This document shows, in pieces, positions 58,103 through 64,000 of a stretch of 64,000 nt of DNA. Made by a program: the position numbers and the translations under genes. The notes beneath the pieces were generated by a model. The model was not told the origin of the DNA and searched no databases. It worked only from the letters and a program-made list of their open reading frames with translations. This DNA is from Pseudobdellovibrionaceae bacterium. GTDB taxonomy: Bacteria > Bdellovibrionota > Bdellovibrionia > Bdellovibrionales > Bdellovibrionaceae. The DNA is taken from the NCBI GenBank assembly GCA_019637915.1, contig JAHBUV010000001.1, positions 1,334,565-1,398,564 of the forward strand. Direction: 5' to 3'. Every line of letters begins with the position of its first letter. Position 1 is the stretch's first letter.

Positions 58103-59524
58103 TCAAAAGGTGATGGCGGCTCTCGTCGAAAATCCGTATGTGAAACCGTTGGGCCGGTCGACGGTGCCGTCTTTGAAGGCCGCGCCGGGGAACAACAGTC
58201 CGAGCTGGTTTTCCCACCGCATGTTCTCACGCGGTTTGTAAATCAACCCGATGTCCCACTCTAAGCCCAGGTCTTTTTTGAAATCCACGGAATTCGTCGG
58301 GTTGACCATTAATTGGGCATAGGTCAAGGAGTTCACAATGTCCCAGCGCTCGCTCCAGCCGTAGCGGATTTTCGGCGACAGGTAAACCGCGTTGCTGATG
58401 GCCTCGTCGTCCAGGGAATTCGAGACGTCGTGAACGCTCGTGTCTTTGATCAGATTCGTGCGCAGGAAATCCGCTCCGCCCAGGCGGTGGTTGAAGAGCA
58501 GCATCGCCACGTCGTAATTGCGGTGGAACGTGAAGCCTTCCCAGTTGTCTTTGGTCTTCGGATCGTCGCCGGAAGCGACGCCCAGGCGCACGGAAGCGTC
58601 CCACTTGCCTTCGGGGCGCGGGAAGTCCATCTCCATGGCGATGCCGTAGGAGTTGTTTTTCACTTCGTCGCCTTCCAGCGTGCGCACGCCGTAGCTGCCC
58701 GAGAGGAAAGAGCCTTCCATGCGGAATTTGAAACTTTCCCACTCGCGCTTCAGGATGAAGCTCGTGGTCTGCATCGAGTAAGCGTCGGCGCGGGTGGCGC
58801 CGGCGCCGCCGATCATGTCGGCTTTCGGGGCCGCGCTGAAGGGAGTGTCGTTGTTGCCCGGGGAGCTCTGACGGCGACTGATCACGGCGCCGATCGTCGA
58901 GCCCGTGTCTTTGCTGTCATAAAGGAACTCGAAGATCTGGTCCTGCACGGTGTTCGCCAGACCCGCGTCCGCCGCGGCCACGCGGCCGATCATCGGCATG
59001 AAGGACAGATTGCCGACGATGAATTTGTAACCGACCAGGTCCATGCTGGTGTGCCAATGATCGAACAAACCGCGGCCGGCGTTGTACGAAATCCCCAGAC
59101 CGAACTCATAGGGCGCGCGGCCGACGATCAAGGAACCGTACTCCTGCTGCACGTGCATGTAGAGCTCGCTGACGCGGAGAGTGGTCGTCCCCTTCGTCTG
59201 GCTCAGGGTGTTGCTGCGCGAATCGTCCGCGCCGGCCGGCAGGGACTGGCCCCACAACTGACCGAACTGCTGATTCGTGTAGGCGGCGTCTTCGTTGGCC
59301 AGGACATCGAAAGCCGAGTGGATGGTGACGCCATCGGTGGCGATGATCTTCGGGCTCAGGCGCAGGTAATTCAGACCATAAGCCTTGCTCCAGCCCGGCG
59401 TGCCCAGGGAGGGACGGTCCACCTGCATCCATTCGAAACGGTAAGTGCCGGCCCAATCCAGGGTCATGGCCGGGGCCGCGGCGGAGAACAAAAGAATTCC
59501 CAACGTCAGAATACGTGACTTCAT
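58103..59524 (-). CDS. Large outer-membrane porin-like protein
   Basis: The 473-residue protein has a signal peptide (MKSRILTLGILLFSAAAPAM). It starts the mature part with LDWAGTYRFEW, contains many alternating strands, and ends GFSTRAAITF with the terminal Phe of barrel proteins. About 16-18 strands are plausible. It lies 22 bases after the GroES-fusion gene in the same direction and is followed by a strong terminator. It may be an abundant outer-membrane protein, but no substrate can be read. Confidence 0.7.
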   Translation of the reverse strand: MKSRILTLGILLFSAAAPAMTLDWAGTYRFEWMQVDRPSLGTPGWSKAYGLNYLRLSPKIIATDGVTIHSAFDVLANEDAAYTNQQFGQLWGQSLPAGADDSRSNTLSQTKGTTTLRVSELYMHVQQEYGSLIVGRAPYEFGLGISYNAGRGLFDHWHTSMDLVGYKFIVGNLSFMPMIGRVAAADAGLANTVQDQIFEFLYDSKDTGSTIGAVISRRQSSPGNNDTPFSAAPKADMIGGAGATRADAYSMQTTSFILKREWESFKFRMEGSFLSGSYGVRTLEGDEVKNNSYGIAMEMDFPRPEGKWDASVRLGVASGDDPKTKDNWEGFTFHRNYDVAMLLFNHRLGGADFLRTNLIKDTSVHDVSNSLDDEAISNAVYLSPKIRYGWSERWDIVNSLTYAQLMVNPTNSVDFKKDLGLEWDIGLIYKPRENMRWENQLGLLFPGAAFKDGTVDRPNGFTYGFSTRAAITF

Positions 59525-59546
59525 CGAACAGGCCTTTCTCATTGGA

Positions 59547-60113
59547 TCAGGAAACGACGCCCATCAGTTCCACCTCGCGGAGGATGATGAGTTCTTCATT
59601 TTGCATTTTGATTTTCGAACCGGCATGGGATGAAAACACGACGCGGTCGCCGCGACGCACGTCCATGGGACGCAGGCGGCCTTTCTGATCGCGATGACCA
59701 CGGCCGACGGCGACGATGGTGCCCTGCAGGTTGCCGGAGACGTCCGACACGGTGTCGGGAATGTAAAGACCGCCCGCGGTCATGCGTTCCTGACCGGCCA
59801 GCTGCACGATCACGCGGTCATCCAGCGGCGTCACGAAATCCGACAGATCGAGAAGGGGCCGCTTCGGCGCCGCCTTGGCGGACGGGGTCCTGGCCGCGGG
59901 CTTTTTCAGCGCCGTTTTCTTCACGGCCGTTTTCACCGCCGGCTTTTTGGCCGCGGACTTTTTCGTCGCCGCGGTTTTCGCGGCCGTCTTTTTCGGCTTC
60001 TTCGGCGCGGGCTTTTTCGCCGCGGTTTTTTTCGTTTTCACGGATGCCGTTTTTTTCGCGCTCTTCTTGGCGGCTGATTTCTTCGGAGCCGCCTTTTTCT
60101 TAGCCTTGGCCAC
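59547..60113 (-). CDS. GroES (Cpn10) domain fused to an N-terminal histone-like tail
   Basis: In this 188-residue protein residues 1-87 are almost only Lys, Ala, Pro and Thr (AKKKAAPKKSAAKKSAKK and similar), like bacterial histone H1-like proteins. Residues 94-187 are a full co-chaperonin domain: TPLDDRVIVQ, the mobile-loop region ERMTAGGLYIPDT, GTIVAVGRG, DVRRGDRVVFSSHAG and the end EELIILREVELMGVV. GTG 60113 has GAGG upstream and overlaps the DUF507 stop by 14 bases; the longer frame is shadow sequence. No groEL is adjacent. The fusion suggests a DNA-associated or specialised GroES paralogue. Confidence 0.85.
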   Translation of the reverse strand: MAKAKKKAAPKKSAAKKSAKKTASVKTKKTAAKKPAPKKPKKTAAKTAATKKSAAKKPAVKTAVKKTALKKPAARTPSAKAAPKRPLLDLSDFVTPLDDRVIVQLAGQERMTAGGLYIPDTVSDVSGNLQGTIVAVGRGHRDQKGRLRPMDVRRGDRVVFSSHAGSKIKMQNEELIILREVELMGVVS

Positions 60114-60375
60114 GCTTGCCTCTCTCTTCCTCGTAGTATTTCCGGTACAAGATGTCCCATTCGGGACTGCCTTCGATAACACCGCGTTTGAGCGAGGTCA
60201 CCTTGGCTCGGGCCTTGGCGTCAATTTCCTGGTCTTCTTTGATGAATTCGAGGATGGCGCGCTTGGCGGCGCGCAGGGCCTGGTCTTCGTCGGTGAAGTC
60301 CACCAGGTCATCGTTGTAAACGACATCGGTGGCGAGGTGGGCCCAATGAGTCTGACGGTCTTCCGAGAGAATCAC
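60100..60375 (-). CDS. DUF507-family protein, second of pair
   Basis: The 91-residue protein (ILSEDRQTHWAHLATDVVY at the N-terminus) is helical and charged, with AKVTSLKRGVIEGSPEWDILYRKYYEEE at the end (in parts) matching the DUF507 C-terminal style. It overlaps the other DUF507 gene by four bases and the GroES-fusion gene by 14. DUF507 proteins are small, cytoplasmic and of unknown function. Confidence 0.75.
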   Translation of the reverse strand: MILSEDRQTHWAHLATDVVYNDDLVDFTDEDQALRAAKRAILEFIKEDQEIDAKARAKVTSLKRGVIEGSPEWDILYRKYYEEERGKRGQG

Positions 60376-60650
60376 AGGATCACCTTCTTTTCCTTGGCCA
60401 TTTTGTTGCGCAACATCGGATACATTTTGTGGCGTTCAAACTGGCCGCCGTGCGATCTCTCCAGTTGATCCAGCATGGCATGGACCTCGCGGTCGAGGTC
60501 GATCTCCTTCTGAATCTCTTTTCGGAAAACCGCCTCGATTTTTTCCTGCACGACCCGCTCGTCCGCTTTGAAATGCACGACGTGGGTCTCTTTCCAGTGA
60601 TCGAGGATTTTTCGGGCCAAGGCTTGAATCTGGTTCGGGCTCAATTTCAT
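60372..60650 (-). CDS. DUF507-family protein, first of pair
   Basis: The 92-residue protein has the family-typical start MKLSPNQIQALARKILDHW, a middle VVQEKIEAVFRKEIQKEI and DLDREVHAMLDQLERSHGGQ. It is paralogous to its neighbour. It heads the leftward operon and is separated from the divergent penicillin-binding-protein gene by only 34 bases, so the two promoters must overlap each other or the coding sequences. Confidence 0.78.
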   Translation of the reverse strand: MKLSPNQIQALARKILDHWKETHVVHFKADERVVQEKIEAVFRKEIQKEIDLDREVHAMLDQLERSHGGQFERHKMYPMLRNKMAKEKKVIL

Positions 60651-60684
60651 TGTGGGCGGAGCCTCTCTCGACTATGTTGAAAAC

Positions 60685-63000
60685 ATGAATCTCGGACTCT
60701 TCATTCGCTCCCGATTAAAGATCATTTTGGCGGGCCTGACAATCGTTACGACGCTCCTCATCATCAGTGTCGCCAGCGCCTTCTTCTCTTTGAAGGACAA
60801 AATGAATCAGACCTTGGAGCAAAAGCAGTTTTTGCGGCCGACGGAGTTCTTCGCCGAAGGGCCGATCTTCGTGCCGCGCCGTCTGATCAATGCCGACACT
60901 TTGAGCAAACGCTTCGAGGACCTGCTTTACCGGGCGCGCCAAGCGGATCAGGTTCTGCTTTCGGGGGATTATTTCCGCGGCGACCGCGCCGCTTGCGAGA
61001 TCCGCGCCGGCGGCGTCTTGCCGGAAGAGATCGCCGGCTGTTTCGTCTTCGTGCGCAAAGACGTCCCCACGGACGCCATCAACCAGGAAACCGCCTGGGT
61101 CTTTTTCGACGCGAACGGCATGATCCTGCGCGTGGCGAAGGGTTCGCCGCAAAATGAAACGGCGCAGATCAATCTCGAGCCGGTGCGCTTCGCGCAGTAC
61201 CTCGGTTCCGAACCTTTGATGCAGGAACAGGTGCCCCTGGGCGAAATCCCCTCCGCCTGCCTGAACGCCGTCATGGCGATCGAGGATCAGAAGTTCCTGG
61301 AGCATGGCGGGTTTTCCCTGACCGGCATCCTGCGCGCCGTGGTCCGCAACGTCATGGAGGGCCGCAAGGCCCAGGGCGGCAGCACCATCACCCAGCAGCT
61401 GGTGAAGAACTACTTCCTGACCTCGGAGAAAAGCTTCAAGCGCAAACTGCAGGAAATCGTCATGTCGGTGATGCTGGAAACGCGTTTCACCAAAGACGAG
61501 ATCCTGCAGACCTACCTGAATGAGATTTACCTCGGGCAGAACGGCGCTTTCCGCGTGCACGGCTACGGATCCGCCAGCCGTTATTATTTCGGCAAGCCGG
61601 CGAGCGAACTGAACCTTTCCGAGTGCGCCCTGATGGCGGCGATCATCAACAATCCCGGCGCCTACAATCCGTGGCGCAAGGCCGAGAACGCGCAAAAGCG
61701 CCGCGCCCTCGTCCTCTCCAAGATGGTCGAGCTCGGCATGATCGACGAGCCCGAAGCCGAGAGCTCGCGGCAACTGCCCCTGCCGCCCAAACCCGGCCAG
61801 GCCCTGGCGGTCGAAACGGCGCCGTACTTCATCGACGCCGTCCGCAAGCAGATGCGCGCCAACAACTGGCCCCTTGAAGGGGCGCGCATCTACACGAGCC
61901 TCGATCTCGACGCCCAGCAGGCGGCGCAGGAGGCCGTGCAGGGTCATCTGTCGCGGCTGGAAAGCTCCAACAAATACATCCAATCGCAAAAAGCCAAGGG
62001 CCGCGTCCTGGAAGGCATGTTGCTGTCCGGCGATCCCGGCACGGGCCTGATCCGCGTCGCCGTCGGCGGGCGCAGTTTCCGCATGACCCAGTTCAACCGC
62101 GCCGTGGACAGCCGCCGCCAGGTGGGCTCATTGATGAAACCCTTCGTCTTTCTCACCGCCCTCGGGGAAACCCGCAAGGACGGCACGCGCTTCACGCCCA
62201 TCACTTTGCTGAACGACGAAAAGTTCTCGCTGAAATACGACGCTCAGACATGGAATCCCGCCAACTACGAGGGCAAATACTTCGGCGAAGTGCCGATGTT
62301 TTTCGCGCTGAAGAATTCCCTCAACGCCGCGACGGCGCAGGTGGGGCTCGAGGTCGGCCTCGACAAGGTCATCACGACGGCGCAGCAGGCCGGCGTGGAA
62401 TCGCCCTTGAAACCCCTGCCGTCCCTGACCCTGGGCGCTTTCGAGATCGCGCCCAAGGAAGTGCTCGGCGCCGCCATGACCTTCGCCTCCCTGGGGCAAC
62501 GGCCGCGCCTGTCCTTCATCCGCCGCGTGGACTACGGCGACGGCGACACCTTGTACGAGCACGATCCCGCGCCCGCCCCGGCCCTGGATCCCGTCAACAC
62601 GTCCGTGCTCGTCGGCATGATGAAACAAACGGTGATCTCGGGCTCGGCGCGCGCGGCGCCGCTTCTGGGCTTCACTCACCCGGCGGCCGGGAAAACCGGC
62701 ACCACCAATGACAACCGCGACACCTGGTTCATGGGCTTCACCCCCCATGTCGCCACCGTGGTCTGGGCGGGTTACGACGACAACACGGTGACGAAACTCA
62801 CCGGCGCTTCGGGCTCGGTGCCCATCTGGACGGAATTCATGAAAAAAGTGGCGACGCGTTTTCCCGCGGATGATTTCCCCTGGCCGGAGGGCACGGTGAA
62901 AGTCACTCTGGACCGAAGCGATCTGGAAGCCCTGCATGCCTTGCGGGAAAAAGATCCGGACACGGTGGAACTGATTTTCGCCGAGGGCACTCAGCCCTAA
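60685..63000 (+). CDS. Class A penicillin-binding protein (transglycosylase/transpeptidase)
   Basis: The 771-residue inner-membrane protein has an N-terminal anchor (IILAGLTIVTTLLIISVASAF) and a PBP1b-type UB2H-like region (about 60-160). The transglycosylase domain carries AIEDQKFLEHGG, GGSTITQQLVKN and ETRFTKDEILQTYLNEIYLG. The transpeptidase domain carries SLMK (SxxK serine), SLN and KTGTTND. It polymerises and cross-links peptidoglycan. ATG 60685 is preferred to the upstream GTG, though neither has a clear ribosome-binding site. It converges with the next gene with a 4-base overlap. Confidence 0.93.
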   Translation: MNLGLFIRSRLKIILAGLTIVTTLLIISVASAFFSLKDKMNQTLEQKQFLRPTEFFAEGPIFVPRRLINADTLSKRFEDLLYRARQADQVLLSGDYFRGDRAACEIRAGGVLPEEIAGCFVFVRKDVPTDAINQETAWVFFDANGMILRVAKGSPQNETAQINLEPVRFAQYLGSEPLMQEQVPLGEIPSACLNAVMAIEDQKFLEHGGFSLTGILRAVVRNVMEGRKAQGGSTITQQLVKNYFLTSEKSFKRKLQEIVMSVMLETRFTKDEILQTYLNEIYLGQNGAFRVHGYGSASRYYFGKPASELNLSECALMAAIINNPGAYNPWRKAENAQKRRALVLSKMVELGMIDEPEAESSRQLPLPPKPGQALAVETAPYFIDAVRKQMRANNWPLEGARIYTSLDLDAQQAAQEAVQGHLSRLESSNKYIQSQKAKGRVLEGMLLSGDPGTGLIRVAVGGRSFRMTQFNRAVDSRRQVGSLMKPFVFLTALGETRKDGTRFTPITLLNDEKFSLKYDAQTWNPANYEGKYFGEVPMFFALKNSLNAATAQVGLEVGLDKVITTAQQAGVESPLKPLPSLTLGAFEIAPKEVLGAAMTFASLGQRPRLSFIRRVDYGDGDTLYEHDPAPAPALDPVNTSVLVGMMKQTVISGSARAAPLLGFTHPAAGKTGTTNDNRDTWFMGFTPHVATVVWAGYDDNTVTKLTGASGSVPIWTEFMKKVATRFPADDFPWPEGTVKVTLDRSDLEALHALREKDPDTVELIFAEGTQP

Positions 63001-63986
63001 AGCTTCACTTCCAGGCCTTCGTACGCGAAACCCCATTTCACCGGGGGCAGGGGCTGGCCGTTCTCCTTGGCGTTTTGGATGCGCCAGCTGTAGTACTCCT
63101 GCGTCTGGCGGCGGATGTCCTGGATGGTCTGGATGGACGCGCCCGGGTCGTGGTGCGCGAACAGCATGTGCTTCACGTTCTCGCGGAAAGCGATGTCGAG
63201 GCCGATCTGGGCCGCGCTGTGGCCCCAGTTCGCCTTGTCGGCGAGCTCGGGAAACGTGTACTGCGCGTCGTAGTACATCAGATCGATGTTCTGGTACAGG
63301 GGCAGATCCGGTCCCAGGTCCTCGCGCGTGACCCGCGTTCCTTCCGTGTCCACGCAATGGGCGTAAGCCTTGCCCCCGTACTCGACTTTCAGGCCCCAGC
63401 AGGGATCCGGATGATCGAGCTGGTACGGGGTGATCGTCATGTCGTCGATCCGCACGGGCTGACGCGGCTCCAGGGTGTGGAAGCGGATCTTCGATGGCAG
63501 GCTCTCGAAAGGCACCGGGAAATACGGCTTGCGGAAAATGCCGCGGATCAGGGACTCCATCTCGGGATGGACGGCGTAATAGTTCACCTGCACGTTCGGC
63601 AGGAAGTGCGGCGTGAAAAAGGGCAGGCCGATGACGTGGTCCCAATGGAAGTGCGTCATGTAGATGTGGAACGGGCCCTTCGCCCGCGCGTGCGTGCCGC
63701 TCATGATGCGTTCGCTGAGCTGGCGGATGCCGCTGCCGCCGTCGATGATCAACTGCCCTTGCGGCGTTTCCACCTCAACACAAGTTGTTGAGGCGCCGTA
63801 ACCGCCGACGATGGGGATCTCCAGGCTGTCGAAATACTTCTGCACCTGCGAGGGGTCGCGGTGGCCGGCGGAAAAAAACCCGCGCACCAGGCCTTCGAAA
63901 TGAAGGCTCCACTCGCCCGGCTGCATGCTCGAAGGGATCGAGCCCCTCGTGCCCCAGTATTTGACGTTCAGATGCGATAAGGACAT
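62997..63986 (-). CDS. Metallo-beta-lactamase-fold hydrolase
   Basis: The 329-residue protein starts with VKYWGTRGSIPSS, a block of the RNase Z-like/PhnP-like MBL branch. It has the metal motif THFHWDHVIGLP (HxHxDH), later YQLDHPDPCWGLKV, CVDTEG and a final HHDPGA. Such enzymes hydrolyse phosphodiesters, cyclic nucleotides or similar. The substrate cannot be named. The start is probably ATG 63986; an in-frame TTG lies nine bases upstream close to the window edge. Confidence 0.85.
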   Translation of the reverse strand: MSLSHLNVKYWGTRGSIPSSMQPGEWSLHFEGLVRGFFSAGHRDPSQVQKYFDSLEIPIVGGYGASTTCVEVETPQGQLIIDGGSGIRQLSERIMSGTHARAKGPFHIYMTHFHWDHVIGLPFFTPHFLPNVQVNYYAVHPEMESLIRGIFRKPYFPVPFESLPSKIRFHTLEPRQPVRIDDMTITPYQLDHPDPCWGLKVEYGGKAYAHCVDTEGTRVTREDLGPDLPLYQNIDLMYYDAQYTFPELADKANWGHSAAQIGLDIAFRENVKHMLFAHHDPGASIQTIQDIRRQTQEYYSWRIQNAKENGQPLPPVKWGFAYEGLEVKL

Positions 63987-64000
63987 ACACTTCAAGAATC

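Overview
The window reads as chromosomal DNA of a motile, Gram-negative, GC-rich bacterium. My best guess is a relative of Bdellovibrio (Bdellovibrionota). The grounds are a TIGR02147-type regulator, a single fliL-fliM-fliN-fliO-fliP-fliQ-fliR-flhB-flhA-flhF-flhG-fliA flagellar run, Tad/Flp pilus genes with odd minor pilins, many secreted lipoproteins and proteases, and Lys/Ala-rich histone-like proteins. This placement rests on gene content, not on a marker-gene comparison. Coding density is very high, many neighbours overlap by 4 bases (ATGA or GTGA), and no rRNA, tRNA, CRISPR array, insertion sequence or prophage was recognised. No gene-free stretch exceeds about 260 bases. The largest are 55439-55691 (a possible gene remnant plus a 5' leader), 57855-58102 (toxin-antitoxin promoter and a terminator) and 31926-32141 (nothing clear).

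Layout. 1-7.2 kb: a partial secreted-protein gene, a TIGR02147 regulator whose start codon lies in a perfect palindrome, a cysteine-cluster protein, a coiled-coil protein, and the leftward operon folD - Rieske oxygenase - phytase/esterase-like - rRNA methyltransferase. 7.3-17.2 kb: a histone-like protein; a Tad/Flp cluster (Flp pilin, pseudopilin-like proteins, CpaB-like); an amidohydrolase; a Met/Gly-repeat secreted protein; a receiver-kinase hybrid; then the Tad secretin and ATPase. 17.2-23.4 kb: a small gene under a good flagellar sigma-28 promoter, a PadR-DUF1700-DUF4097 operon, a CNNM/CBS protein and a three-gene acyltransferase-like cluster. 23.4-30.5 kb: a leftward operon of aspS, a Lol/MacB-type ABC ATPase, two permeases, a LolA-like carrier and an outer-membrane barrel, which may form one envelope export route.

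30.5-32.8 kb: a small PHA-granule-like protein, an RpoH-type sigma factor, a Cys/Tyr-rich repeat lipoprotein, a terminator and a REP-like hairpin. 32.8-43.5 kb: the flagellar export/switch operon, starting from a convincing sigma-54 element and ending with the FlhF/FlhG placement pair and FliA. 43.6-47.7 kb: a secretion operon with three tandem S1-protease lipoproteins and a metzincin-motif protein. 47.8-55.4 kb: inositol monophosphatase, SPOR protein, outer-membrane barrels, a gluzincin-like lipoprotein, a UvrD/PcrA helicase and a KamA-family radical SAM enzyme. 55.7-64 kb: a secreted coiled-coil protein, a HigBA-type toxin-antitoxin pair, an operon of two DUF507 proteins, a GroES domain fused to a histone-like tail and an outer-membrane protein, a class A penicillin-binding protein, and a metallo-beta-lactamase-fold hydrolase.

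The most promising points for something new are the histone-tail/GroES fusion in the DUF507 operon, the ABC-LolA-barrel operon, the tandem protease lipoproteins lacking the trypsin specificity Asp, the start-codon palindrome of the TIGR02147 regulator, and the sigma-28-controlled orphan gene.
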